This document shows, one piece after another, positions 32,466 through 41,427 of a DNA stretch of 64,000 nt. Position 1 is the first letter of the stretch; every line of letters starts with the position of its first letter. The notes under the pieces are model-generated. The model saw only the letters and a list, made by a program, of their open reading frames with translations, was not told where the DNA came from and searched no databases. Where the stretch lies: contig DATEOC010000031.1 of assembly GCA_035274425.1 (NCBI GenBank), positions 61,280 to 125,279 of the forward strand. Direction: 5' to 3'. Both the position numbers and the translations under genes were made by a program. Origin of the DNA: JADMIH01 sp035274425 (GTDB taxonomy: Bacteria; Chloroflexota; Chloroflexia; QHBQ01; JADMIH01).

Positions 32466-34151
32466 ATGCCACAGATTACAGTTGTGGGCCTGGGGCCGGG
32501 CGCGTGGGAGCAGGTCACGCTCGAAGCTAAGACCCTCCTCGAAAGCGCCTCGACCATCTACCTGCGGACCACGACACACCCCACCGCCGATCACCTCCCG
32601 CAACATCTCGATGTGCGCTCCTTCGATTACCTGTACGAGCGCGAGGCGCACTTCAGCGACATCTACCGGCAGATAGCGGAGGAGTTGATCTCTCTTGCTC
32701 TCAAGGCAGAAGATGCACCTACCATCTACTGTGTCCCAGGCCACCCCTCTATCGGGGAAGCTTCTGTGCGCTACCTGCGCATCATGGCAAGTGAGAAGGG
32801 CATAAAGCTAAAGATAGTGGCAGGGCTCTCCTTCCTCGAACCGGTCTGCACAGCCCTCGGCATAGACCCCCTGGAGCGCGGCTTGCAAATCGCTGATGGC
32901 ACTGAGCTGGCGTCCCTGGACGACGGACGACAGACGACGGACGACGGACAAGCGACCAAAGACGAAGGACGAAGGACGAAGGACGAAGGAGATAAAAATC
33001 CGCACTCCGCACTCCGCACTCCTCACTCGGAAGAGCCTTTTCTGTTCAGCCCATATTCCATGCCCGTAAGCCCGGAGGCATATCCGGCGCTCGCCGGGCT
33101 TTCACCTATGTATCCTGTGCTGCTCTGCCAGGTTTACAGTGATCGCGTCGCCTCCGCGTGCAAGCTGGTCCTGATGGAGCGATACCCGGACGGCCACCCC
33201 GTTACAATCGTGCTCAACGCGGGGGTGCCGGACAAAGAGCAGGTAATCGAGACTACGCTGGCCGAGATGGACCACGCGCACGGCATCAACCACCTCGCCT
33301 GTGTCTACCTACCCGCTATGGAACCATTATCACTGCCGAGGGAGTTCACTGCACTGGTGTACGTGATGGGGCGGTTGCGGGGGCCGGGGGGTTGCCCCTG
33401 GGACCGCGAGCAGACGCACGACTCCATCAAGCACCATCTCCTCGAAGAGGCATACGAAGCGGTGGACGCGATGGACGCGGGCGACCCAGACACTCTGGCC
33501 GAGGAGCTTGGGGACCTCCTGTTGCAGGTGGTTTTCCACTCGCAACTGGCCGTCTCGAACGAAGAGTTCACGCTGGCGGACGTGGTAGGGCACATCGTTA
33601 CCAAGCTGATAAGGCGTCACCCGCACGTCTTTGGCGATGTAGAGGTGACGGGTGCGGAGCACGTCATACGCAACTGGGAGGCTATCAAGGCGACCGAGCG
33701 CGAGGCGAAAGCTAAGGCGGGCCGCAAGTTCGAGTCGGCACAGGCGGCGGAGCAGGGGTTGGAGGGGACAGGTCTCCTCCTGAGTGTGCCGCGCGCCATG
33801 CCGGCCTTTGACCGCTCTCAGCAGCTACAGGTGCGCGCCGCCCGAGTCGGCTTCGACTGGCAAGGCATCGAGGGAGTATTCGATAAGGTGCGCGAGGAGC
33901 TGGGGGAGTTGGAGAGGGAAGATGATGTTGAGCGCCGCGCAGAGGAGTTCGGCGACCTCCTCTTCGTCTTGGTGAACCTGGGGCGGTGGATGGGGGTCAA
34001 CGCGGAAGAGGCGCTTCGCCGCGCCAACGACAAGTTCCTCGACCGCTTCACCAGGATGGAGCAGGCTATAGTGGAACGAGGCGGCAAAATACGCGGCATG
34101 ACCCTCGAAGAGATGGACAAGTTCTGGGAGAAAGCAAAGGCCCATGCGTGA
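32466..34151 (+). CDS. mazG: MazG-family NTP pyrophosphohydrolase fused to a tetrapyrrole methylase-like domain (YabN type)
   Basis: 561 aa from ATG 32466. Residues 1-250 form the SAM-dependent tetrapyrrole-methylase fold (ITVVGLGPGAWEQVTLEA; YCVPGHPSIGEASV; CQVYSDRVASACKL). Residues 290-555 form the MazG part with LRGPGGCPWDREQTHDSIKHHLLEEAYE and EELGDLLLQVVFH metal-binding helices. MazG cleaves NTPs to NMPs in nucleotide-pool cleaning. Odd: codons 151-188 are a 112-nt heptamer array read in frame (LDDGRQTTDDGQATKDEG and so on), inserted in a loop of the methylase domain between GLQIADGTELA and FLFSPY. Confidence 0.93.
   Translation: MPQITVVGLGPGAWEQVTLEAKTLLESASTIYLRTTTHPTADHLPQHLDVRSFDYLYEREAHFSDIYRQIAEELISLALKAEDAPTIYCVPGHPSIGEASVRYLRIMASEKGIKLKIVAGLSFLEPVCTALGIDPLERGLQIADGTELASLDDGRQTTDDGQATKDEGRRTKDEGDKNPHSALRTPHSEEPFLFSPYSMPVSPEAYPALAGLSPMYPVLLCQVYSDRVASACKLVLMERYPDGHPVTIVLNAGVPDKEQVIETTLAEMDHAHGINHLACVYLPAMEPLSLPREFTALVYVMGRLRGPGGCPWDREQTHDSIKHHLLEEAYEAVDAMDAGDPDTLAEELGDLLLQVVFHSQLAVSNEEFTLADVVGHIVTKLIRRHPHVFGDVEVTGAEHVIRNWEAIKATEREAKAKAGRKFESAQAAEQGLEGTGLLLSVPRAMPAFDRSQQLQVRAARVGFDWQGIEGVFDKVREELGELEREDDVERRAEEFGDLLFVLVNLGRWMGVNAEEALRRANDKFLDRFTRMEQAIVERGGKIRGMTLEEMDKFWEKAKAHA
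32918..33029. repeat. Sixteen-unit heptamer array inside mazG
   Basis: The 112 nt divide exactly into heptamers: GGACGAC-type x5, CGACCAA, AGACGAA, GGACGAA x3, GGAGATA, AAAATCC, GCACTCC x3, TCACTCG. Three unit families occur in one unbroken 7-nt phase. No stop codon is created in the mazG frame. Confidence 0.95.
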
Positions 34152-34155
34152 TGAT

Positions 34156-34313
34156 TTAATCACAAAGAACACAAAGACACAAAGGCCACGAAGATTATTT
34201 GGTTTTAACTAAGAGCGATACTTGCAGAGTTCCTGGAAACTGAGCAGATATAAGACAACATAAACCAATAAGAATCTTTGTGTTCTTCGTGTCTTTGTGT
34301 TCTTTGTGATTGA
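34156..34313. repeat. CACAAAGA inverted-repeat element, copy 2
   Basis: Same family as 5533-5690: left arm about 34156-34194, right arm about 34273-34312, imperfect here. Lies between mazG and the SanA-like gene, followed by CATCACG/TTTCACG heptamers to 34334. Confidence 0.85.
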
Positions 34314-34345
34314 ATCATCACGTTTCACGTTTCATAACCAAAGCC

Positions 34346-35113
34346 ATGTCACAACAGAAGTACAAATATGTCGCTACGCGCCCGCTGCCTACGACCCCGA
34401 ATCCTAAGATGGGGCCGCGAAAGTGGGCGTACCACCAACCTGTGCGCGCACGCAGTACGCTCGGCACGATTGTGCGCAGGCTGATGATAGCTACGATTGT
34501 GTTCCTTTCGCTGCTGGTACTGGCGTTTATTGTCTACAAGCTGTGGGTCGATAGCCAGGCGCAGGGGCTGACCTACGCCTATGATGCGCCCAACCTCCCG
34601 CATAACCACGTGGCCCTGGTCATGGGGGCGGGCTTGAACGCGTCGGGCGGGCCTTCAGCCATACTTTATGATCGCGTGGCGACCGCAACTGATCTCTACA
34701 AGGAAAAGAAGGTTGATAAGCTACTGATGACGGGTGATAACAGCGAGACAAGCTACAACGAGGTAGAGGTGATGCGTCGTACGGCTGTGGGCCTGGGGGT
34801 GCCCGACAAGGATATCGTGCTCGATTATGCAGGGTTCAATACATGGGATAGCTGCTACAGGGCGCGTGAGGTCTTCGGCCTGAAGGCGGCTACAGTGGTG
34901 ACTCAGAAGTTCCACCTGCCGAGGGCGCTACATACCTGCAACTACCTGGGGGTGAAATCTATAGGCGTGACAGCCGACCGCCAGCACTACGACACCTTCG
35001 ACAACGAGATGCGCGAGCTTCCTGCCCTCTTCGCCAACGCCATACGGGTCATTATCAATGACCGCCCCAGGTTCCTGGGCGACCCGGTAGACGTTGACCA
35101 GCCGCAACGATAG
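34346..35113 (+). CDS. SanA/YdcF-like DUF218 membrane-anchored protein
   Basis: 255 aa from ATG 34346. A basic N terminus with one membrane helix (about residues 40-62), then the DUF218 domain: NHVALVMGAGLNASGGPSAILYDRVATATDLY, KLLMTGDN, VMRRTAVGLGVPDKDIVLDYAGFNTWDSC and VVTQKFHLPRAL. SanA in E. coli affects envelope permeability to vancomycin; the molecular activity is unknown. Context here (wall-related genes nearby) suits an envelope role. Confidence 0.88.
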   Translation: MSQQKYKYVATRPLPTTPNPKMGPRKWAYHQPVRARSTLGTIVRRLMIATIVFLSLLVLAFIVYKLWVDSQAQGLTYAYDAPNLPHNHVALVMGAGLNASGGPSAILYDRVATATDLYKEKKVDKLLMTGDNSETSYNEVEVMRRTAVGLGVPDKDIVLDYAGFNTWDSCYRAREVFGLKAATVVTQKFHLPRALHTCNYLGVKSIGVTADRQHYDTFDNEMRELPALFANAIRVIINDRPRFLGDPVDVDQPQR

Positions 35114-35232
35114 GGTTGAAGACTGATTGGTAAACGCAAAGACGCAAAGAGAACAAAGTACGCAAAGGTTTTATAGATATTACTCGGCACGCATCCTGCA
35201 TTACTTTCAAGCATCATAACCAGGAGGCAGGT

Positions 35233-36015
35233 ATGAGGCTTGAGGGTAGAGTAGCATTGGTCACTGGGGCAGGCTCCGGGATAGGCAAAGCGGCTGCGCT
35301 GCTGCTGGCAGCCGAGGGAGCCAAAGTAGGCGCGCTCAGTCACGGGGCGGGCGACCTCGAGAAAGTGGTAAAGCAAATAGAGCGCACAGGCGGCGAAGCC
35401 ATCGCGCTGGTCGCGGACGTTTCTCAGCCGAGCCAGATGCAGAAGGCTGTCGAGAGCCTGGTGGAGAAGTGGGGGCGGATCGACATAGTCTTCGCCAACG
35501 CAGGCATCAATGGGGTGTGGGCACCGTTAGAGGAGCTAGAGCCGGACGAGTGGGACAAGACGCTTGAGGTGAACCTCAAAGGGACCTTCCTCACGGTGAA
35601 GTACGCCACTCCTTACCTCAAAAAGAGGGGCGGGTCGGTCATCGTGACTTCCTCGGTGAACGGTACTCGCGTCTTCAGCAACACAGGCGCGACCGCTTAT
35701 TCATGCTCAAAAGCGGGGCAGGTAGCTTTCACCAAGATGATCGCGCTGGAGCTTGCCAAGCACCGGGTGAGAGTGAACGTGATATGCCCGGGCGCGATCA
35801 ACACGGATATAGGGGAGAATACCGAGCAACGCGATCTTCAAAAAGTGCGCGAGCCGGTGATATATCCCGAAGGGAATATACCTTTGACCGACGGCAAGCC
35901 AGGCGCGTCTGAGCAGGTAGCCAAACTAGTGCTCTTCCTCGCCTCCGACGACTCCAGCCACATCACAGGTACCGAGGTGTGGATTGATGGGGCAGGGTCG
36001 CTGCTGACCGGATAG
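35233..36015 (+). CDS. Short-chain dehydrogenase/reductase
   Basis: 260 aa classical SDR. Cofactor motif TGAGSGIG (residues 11-18), NAG in FANAGINGVW (about 90), catalytic Ser in TSSVNG (about 141) and YSCSK (Tyr 156, Lys 160), and C-terminal ITGTEVWIDGAGSL. Likely an NAD(P)H-dependent oxidoreductase of the 3-oxoacyl-ACP reductase/glucose dehydrogenase type; substrate unclear. AGGAGG lies 6 nt ahead of the ATG. Monocistronic by appearance. Confidence 0.92.
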   Translation: MRLEGRVALVTGAGSGIGKAAALLLAAEGAKVGALSHGAGDLEKVVKQIERTGGEAIALVADVSQPSQMQKAVESLVEKWGRIDIVFANAGINGVWAPLEELEPDEWDKTLEVNLKGTFLTVKYATPYLKKRGGSVIVTSSVNGTRVFSNTGATAYSCSKAGQVAFTKMIALELAKHRVRVNVICPGAINTDIGENTEQRDLQKVREPVIYPEGNIPLTDGKPGASEQVAKLVLFLASDDSSHITGTEVWIDGAGSLLTG

Positions 36016-36127
36016 CACTTCAGCCTGACAGGCCGGTTCCGGTCTGGACTACTCGATGTGCAGTCTGTTAGCATATAGTCGCAAGTTGTTTATTAATGAT
36101 CTGGCTATCTGGAACAGGGGGATACAC

Positions 36128-37075
36128 ATGCAGACGAAGCTGGTCCTGATCGAAGGTAACCCATTCACCGGAAAGTCGACGCTCTCGGAGTATGCAGCGC
36201 TACAGCTCGGCTTGAACGGCCATACAGTGGAGTGGGTTCCCGAAGGGGTGATGTTGGAAAAATACTTCCCGCACGTACTTGCGGTTCTGGACCAAACACA
36301 GCCCGTCTCAGAAGAGTCGCTGTGGGCAGACTGGAGCGCCTTTGTGGAGACGGTCAAGAGCGCGGACGCGACCTTCGTCGTAGATGCCCCGATCTCGTAT
36401 GCGGCGGTCTATCCGCTCCTGGCGGAGGACCGGCCACACGCCGCAATCCTTGCTAAGGTTACACGTATTGCGGAGCTGTGTGCCCCACTGCACCCACGCG
36501 TCATCCACCTGATGGGAGACCAGGAGCGGATCGCGCTTGCGAGCATCGTCGAACGGGGTGATAAGTGGCAGAAGCAGCTCGTCGACCAGTCCGATGCAAC
36601 GCCATACCAGAAGGCGCGCGGCCGCTCCGGTGTCGAGGGTGCGATAGCCTTTCTCCAGGAAACGCAAGAGCTGATGGATGTGGTGCTCGATGCTGGCGGG
36701 TGGCAGACCCTGACCCTGGATGTAACGTCCGCAGATTGGGAGACGAATCGGCGGGCGATGTTGAGCTTCCTGGGGATTGGCGAAGTACAGGTCGATCCTC
36801 CGGCGCTGGCCGCTCCACTGCAAGCCTACACGGGCACGTACGCAGAGGAGAACCCGGATGGAACTATCGGAACATTCGAGGTACGGATAGAGCAGGACCG
36901 GCTCGCCCTCTACGAACCCGGTATGCGGCTCGGCCCGCTCGTTCCCGTGTCCGCAACACGCTTTCATCTCATAGCGACGCGGCTCGACGTGGAGTTCGTG
37001 GTGGAGGAGGGCATGGCACGGCGTCTCGTGCTCCTCACGCCGAGCGGCAAGGAACTTGCCTTTCGCCGGGTTTGA
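36128..37075 (+). CDS. P-loop kinase-like protein with C-terminal DUF3471-like domain
   Basis: 315 aa. Walker A EGNPFTGKSTLSE (about residues 9-21), then a kinase-like helical region with VVDAPISYAAVYPLL (possible Walker B/lid) and IVERGDKWQKQLVDQS. After about residue 230 comes a distinct beta-rich part (LQAYTGTYAEENPDGTIGTFEVRIEQDRLALYEPG) resembling the DUF3471-type barrel found at the end of serine hydrolases. The combination is unusual. Substrate unknown. The start lies 112 nt after the SDR stop. Confidence 0.7.
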   Translation: MQTKLVLIEGNPFTGKSTLSEYAALQLGLNGHTVEWVPEGVMLEKYFPHVLAVLDQTQPVSEESLWADWSAFVETVKSADATFVVDAPISYAAVYPLLAEDRPHAAILAKVTRIAELCAPLHPRVIHLMGDQERIALASIVERGDKWQKQLVDQSDATPYQKARGRSGVEGAIAFLQETQELMDVVLDAGGWQTLTLDVTSADWETNRRAMLSFLGIGEVQVDPPALAAPLQAYTGTYAEENPDGTIGTFEVRIEQDRLALYEPGMRLGPLVPVSATRFHLIATRLDVEFVVEEGMARRLVLLTPSGKELAFRRV

Positions 37076-37122
37076 GCGCGGCGGGCCACGCTCTGGTCCT
37101 GGCCGCATGAGGCTAAGAGGAC

Positions 37123-38859
37123 CTAGCGTCGGTTAAGCGCCGACACCAGTACTCGCCTCACCAACGGCAGGGCCACCCGCGTGCCCTCTCCCCCTTCTTC
37201 CACGAGCACGGCAATAGCGTACTGGGGACGGTTGGCGTCTTTGCCCGCGAAGCCTATGAACCATGAGTGCGCTGTGCCTTTCCCCGTCTCGGCGGTGCCG
37301 GTCTTGCCACCAATAGTCGCTCCCGGAATCGCAGCCGCCTGCGCCCACCCCGATTCTACTGACGTGACCATCATCTGGCGCAGCTTTTCGTTGCTCTCAG
37401 GTGAGAGCGCGCGCTTGAGGGGGTGCGGCTCGAACTGCCAGATGGTGTTGCCTTCCTCCGGCCCGGTTATTGAAGAGACGAGGTAGGGCGTAGGCACTTC
37501 GCCGCCCTTCGCTATGGTCGCCGCGATCAGCGCCATTTGCAGGGGCGTCGCCAGTACCTCCCCCTGCCCGTAAGCGGTAGCCGCTAACTGGTTGCGATTA
37601 TCAAGCTCCTTCACGTCCGATATGATGCTGCTCGCCTCAACAGGTATCCCCAGCTCATACCGGGTGCCGAAGCCGAAGCGTTGCGAGTATTCGAGCATCC
37701 TCTGGGGGCCAATCTGCACGCCAAGCTCGGCGAAGACCACGTTCAGCGACCATTTGTACCCCTCGGTCAGGGTGAACTTGGGGCCGTGATTCGATGGGCG
37801 GCAGGTGGAGCAGTCACGGTGGACATAAGGTCCTGCATCTACCTTGACCGTACCGTCGGTGTCGGTGAATACTGAGGTGGGCTGGGCCGTACCCGTGTCA
37901 ATCGCCGCCGCCGAGGAGACGGTCTTGAAGGTCGAGCCTGGGGGGTAAAGACCGTTGGTGGCTCGCATCACCAGGGGAGCGTCACTGTCCTTCACAATGT
38001 CGTTGTAATATTCCATTATGCCAGCATTCTCGGCCTCCCAGTCTGCGGCGTTAGGGTCGAACGAGAGGCTCTGAGGGTCTATGTGGGGCCATGAGGCGAG
38101 CGCCAGGATTGCCCCGCTCTGCGCGTCTAGTAGCACAATTGCCCCGTTGCGCTCACCGAGCGCGTCGTGCGCCAGGTCCTGCAAATCGGGCACGATTGTG
38201 AGGTGGAGGTCGTTCCCTATGACGGGGCGATGCAGCAGGCGACGCTGCTGCTCGGCGAGAGGGTCCAGCACCGCGCTCCCGGAGAGGTAGCGGTCAAAGG
38301 AGTCCTCCAGGCCGGCGGAACCGTAGATGGTCGGATTGTAATAGCCGGCCAGGTAAGACATATTCGGCTCAGGGTACAACCTGTGGACGAACTGCGATGG
38401 CGTGATAACCTCGCCCGCAGCTATAATCCTGTCGCCCGCGAATATGCGCCCTCGCCGCACGCGTAGTTGCTCAGGCACTTTGCGTGGGTCCTGTACGATA
38501 TGGCCCGACTCGGTCATGACGGTGGTTTCCTTGATGGAAGCCGCCGCGACAATCTGCTCCCTGAGCAGGTGCAGGCTGACCAGCGCGAAGCCGACCAGCA
38601 GAAAACCCCCAAGCTGCTGCACGTTGTGGCGGAAGCGCGCGTCAGGGGTTGCCCTGGGCCGCATTGGGTCGCCCGAAACGGTGAGAGACGTATACATCAT
38701 GAGCAGAGGCAGAGCCAGCGCCAGGCAAATCAGCCATATAGAATCGCTGGGCGGGTCGAACCGATCGCTCGGCTGCGACCCGGCCACCAATCCATAGAGG
38801 AGAAGGCCAAGCGCGGCTATCAGAGATAGGGTGCGGATGAAGTTGCGGAATCTGATCAT
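37123..38859 (-). CDS. Class B penicillin-binding protein (PbpA/FtsI-like) paired with RodA/FtsW
   Basis: 578 aa. Two hydrophobic N-terminal segments (about 8-27 and 41-58) and a third near residue 85, then a transpeptidase domain with STFK in PPGSTFKTVSS (about 308), SLN in KWSLNVVFAELG (about 369), and KTGTA in GGKTGTAETG (about 515). The pair with the adjacent SEDS gene resembles the pbpA-rodA pair of Actinobacteria. Third class B PBP in this window. Confidence 0.9.
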   Translation of the reverse strand: MIRFRNFIRTLSLIAALGLLLYGLVAGSQPSDRFDPPSDSIWLICLALALPLLMMYTSLTVSGDPMRPRATPDARFRHNVQQLGGFLLVGFALVSLHLLREQIVAAASIKETTVMTESGHIVQDPRKVPEQLRVRRGRIFAGDRIIAAGEVITPSQFVHRLYPEPNMSYLAGYYNPTIYGSAGLEDSFDRYLSGSAVLDPLAEQQRRLLHRPVIGNDLHLTIVPDLQDLAHDALGERNGAIVLLDAQSGAILALASWPHIDPQSLSFDPNAADWEAENAGIMEYYNDIVKDSDAPLVMRATNGLYPPGSTFKTVSSAAAIDTGTAQPTSVFTDTDGTVKVDAGPYVHRDCSTCRPSNHGPKFTLTEGYKWSLNVVFAELGVQIGPQRMLEYSQRFGFGTRYELGIPVEASSIISDVKELDNRNQLAATAYGQGEVLATPLQMALIAATIAKGGEVPTPYLVSSITGPEEGNTIWQFEPHPLKRALSPESNEKLRQMMVTSVESGWAQAAAIPGATIGGKTGTAETGKGTAHSWFIGFAGKDANRPQYAIAVLVEEGGEGTRVALPLVRRVLVSALNRR

Positions 38860-38877
38860 TTTGCTTTCCGAGTAGCC

Positions 38878-38912
38878 GACGGACGATAGACGATAGACGA
38901 TAGACGATAAAA
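38878..38912. repeat. Five-unit GATAGAC heptamer array
   Basis: Units GACGGAC, GATAGAC x3, GATAAAA, between the PBP start and the RodA/FtsW stop. Confidence 0.9.
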
Positions 38913-38948
38913 GGCTACCGGCTACTGGCTAGTGATTACCCGCTACCG

Positions 38949-40382
38949 TCACAACCGTTGCGTCGCACCGACGCGTTGCGCGGATATACGTAGCAGCAGG
39001 CCCACTATCACGAAGTTGGTGATGAGAGATGAGCCGCCGTAGCTGATGAAGGGTAGAGTAATACCGGTAAGTGGTATCATCTTGATCGCCCCGCCGATGA
39101 TGATGATGGTCTGCAAGCCGATGACTGTGGTGAGTCCGACCGCAAGTAACTGCTCGTACCCGGCGCGGGCGCTTATCGCTACGTGGTAGCCCCTGTAGAC
39201 CACCAGCATGAAGAGAGCTACCACCGCCAGCGTGCCAGCCAGCCCAAGCTCCTCTCCAATCGCGGAGATTACCATGTCGGTCTGTACGGCGGGGATAAAG
39301 CTGGGTGAGCCAAGTCCGATACCGGTGCCAAGCACCCCGCCCTCCGCCAGCGCGTACAACGACTGCACAATCTGGAAGCCCGCGTCCTGCCCGGCGGGCC
39401 AGGGGTTGAGCCAGCTGGTCACGCGGCGCTGGATGTGGGTGAACTGCGACGCGAAGAAGGCATTTAGCATGAATGCCGCCGCGAAGAAGAGGCTCAGACC
39501 GCTCACCACATAGAAGGGACGCCCACTAGCGACATATAGCATCGCGAGGAATATGCCGAAGAAGAGAAGCGCGCTCCCCAGGTCACGCTGCACCACGAAT
39601 AGCACCAGGGCGAGCGCCCACAGCAGCAGCAATGGAGCCAGGTAAGGGAGAGGAGGCAGCTTGATGGGGCCGATTTTGTAAGAGGAGATGAGGAGGTCGC
39701 GCTTGTCGTCCAGGTAGCCGGCGAGGAAGATAACGAGTATGACCTTGAGCAACTCGGAGGGCTGGAACTGGAAGAAGCGGAAGTCGAACCAGAGGTTGAC
39801 CCCCGTGCCGCTCCCCGCATCGGTCCCGAAGACGAGCGTGGCGGCGACGAGCGCGATACCGAGTAGCGCAAAGGTGTACTTGTACTTCCTCAGTATGTTC
39901 AGATCGCGCAGCAGGAAGACGGTAGCCAGCAGCGCGACTATACCGGCAGCAATCCACACTACCTGTTTGTTGGCGATGCCTCTGAAACTCGAGCTCACGT
40001 TCTCAACCAGTGCAGGCTCAAGCCGCTGCACCATCACCAGGCCAAGTACCGTCACGCTCGCTACCAGGGGCAAGAGCACTTGGTCGGACCCCGGCCTCGT
40101 GACATTGAGCAAAACGTGCGTCCCGTAGAAGAGGCCTATGAAGAGAAAGCTCATCCACAGATCGGTCCACTGCCACTGCACTGCCCCCGATTGCACGACG
40201 ATTACGATGAGCATCCCCACGATGCTGAGTATCGAGGGTATCAGCAGCAGCCAGAACTCCGTCCAGCGCCACTTCCTGAACCTGCTCCACGCATCTGGCG
40301 TATATGGCACGCCACCTTGCGCCTGCACGGGTGGGCCGGACGCAGGGCGGTTATAAGGCTGGGGGGTTGCTTGTGCGGTCAT
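38949..40382 (-). CDS. SEDS-family peptidoglycan glycosyltransferase RodA/FtsW
   Basis: 477 aa from ATG 40382 (MTAQATPQPYNRP); upstream codons belong to a heptamer array and are not used. A cytoplasmic Pro-rich N terminus, then about ten to twelve membrane helices. Family motifs: FQPSELLKVILVIFLAGYL (about 215-235), DLGSALLFFGIFLAMLYVASG, and the C-terminal PLTGITLPFISYGGSSL. It polymerises lipid II with its partner PBP, encoded next. Confidence 0.92.
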   Translation of the reverse strand: MTAQATPQPYNRPASGPPVQAQGGVPYTPDAWSRFRKWRWTEFWLLLIPSILSIVGMLIVIVVQSGAVQWQWTDLWMSFLFIGLFYGTHVLLNVTRPGSDQVLLPLVASVTVLGLVMVQRLEPALVENVSSSFRGIANKQVVWIAAGIVALLATVFLLRDLNILRKYKYTFALLGIALVAATLVFGTDAGSGTGVNLWFDFRFFQFQPSELLKVILVIFLAGYLDDKRDLLISSYKIGPIKLPPLPYLAPLLLLWALALVLFVVQRDLGSALLFFGIFLAMLYVASGRPFYVVSGLSLFFAAAFMLNAFFASQFTHIQRRVTSWLNPWPAGQDAGFQIVQSLYALAEGGVLGTGIGLGSPSFIPAVQTDMVISAIGEELGLAGTLAVVALFMLVVYRGYHVAISARAGYEQLLAVGLTTVIGLQTIIIIGGAIKMIPLTGITLPFISYGGSSLITNFVIVGLLLRISAQRVGATQRL

Positions 40383-40385
40383 TGC

Positions 40386-40441
40386 AATTACGAAGTACGA
40401 ATTACGAATTACTCTCACGCATCACGCATCACGCATCACGG
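40386..40441. repeat. Eight-unit heptamer array overlapping the mtnP stop
   Basis: Units AATTACG, AAGTACG, AATTACG, AATTACT, CTCACGC, ATCACGC x2, ATCACGG in one phase. The TGA stop of the phosphorylase gene (40436-40438) lies inside the last unit. Confidence 0.9.
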
Positions 40442-41299
40442 TAGGTACTTCTCCAGCAGTGGCCGCAGTCGCTCTTTCACTTCGGGCGGCACCGCGTCGG
40501 GGGAGGTCATTATGGCGCTGGAGAGAGCGTGGCCGCAGGTGCATTCGCGTGTGTCGGGGATAGTGGATATGAGGTTGGCGACTGTGTCTTTGGCGCGCTG
40601 TACGTTCTTGTTGAGGGTCTGCACCACCACCTCTACGGTGACGCTGTCGTGGTGGGGGTGCCAGGTGTCGTAGTCGGTCGCCATCGCGAGGGTGGCGTAG
40701 CACATCTCGGCCTCGCGTGCCAGGCGCGCCTCCGGCATGGCGGTCATGCCGATGACGGACATGCCCCAGCTCCGGTATAGGAGAGATTCGGCGCGGGTGG
40801 AGAACTGCGGCCCCTCTATGCAGATGTACGTCCCGTCTCGGTGGACGGTCGCGCCCGCACCTACGGCTGCCTCCATGAGGACCTCACGCAAGTCGGCGCA
40901 GTACGGCTTGTCGAAAGCGACGTGGACCACCACGCCCTCGTCGAAGAAGGTGCGGGGGCGGTGGACGGTGCGGTCTATGAGTTGGTCGGGCACCACCATC
41001 TGGAGCGGCTCGATCTCCTCTTTCATGCTCCCGACGGCGCTCACCGATACCAGGTGGGTCACGCCCAGGGTCTTGAGCGCGTAGATGTTGGCGCGAACGG
41101 GCACGTGGGTGGGGTTCATGCGGTGCCCCTTGCCGTGACGTGCGATGAAGGCTACGTCCCGCCCGCCAAGCCTGCCAAGTAACACCGGGTCGCTCGGTTT
41201 GCCGAATGGGGTGTCAATATCCTCCATTCGGACATCAGTCATCCCCGCCATGTTGTAAAATCCCGACCCCCCGATTATGCCTATTACGCCTGTCTGCAT
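40436..41299 (-). CDS. mtnP: S-methyl-5'-thioadenosine phosphorylase
   Basis: 287 aa. GIIGGSGFYNMAGM at the start (phosphate-binding), FIARHGKGHRMNPTHVPVRANIYALKTLG, ICIEGPQFSTRAES and VIGMTAMPEARLAREAEMCYATLAMATDYD are typical of MTAP. Cleaves MTA to adenine and 5-methylthioribose-1-phosphate in methionine salvage. Cytoplasmic trimer in studied cases. No other salvage gene is adjacent. Confidence 0.95.
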   Translation of the reverse strand: MQTGVIGIIGGSGFYNMAGMTDVRMEDIDTPFGKPSDPVLLGRLGGRDVAFIARHGKGHRMNPTHVPVRANIYALKTLGVTHLVSVSAVGSMKEEIEPLQMVVPDQLIDRTVHRPRTFFDEGVVVHVAFDKPYCADLREVLMEAAVGAGATVHRDGTYICIEGPQFSTRAESLLYRSWGMSVIGMTAMPEARLAREAEMCYATLAMATDYDTWHPHHDSVTVEVVVQTLNKNVQRAKDTVANLISTIPDTRECTCGHALSSAIMTSPDAVPPEVKERLRPLLEKYLP

Positions 41300-41310
41300 T
41301 CAATCACCCC

Positions 41311-41416
41311 CGACGAAAGACGAAGGACGAAGGACGAAAATACGTGAAACGTGATGCGTGAAAGTAAATCCATAAAACCTTCGTGGCCTTTGTGTCTTTG
41401 TGTTCTTTGTGATTAA
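41311..41416. repeat. Heptamer array plus half of a CACAAAGA element
   Basis: 41311-41359 contains CGACGAA, AGACGAA, GGACGAA x2, AATACGT, GAAACGT, GATGCGT in phase. 41377-41416 matches the right arm of the 5533-5690 family only. Confidence 0.85.
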
Positions 41417-41427
41417 TTCCTCACGTT

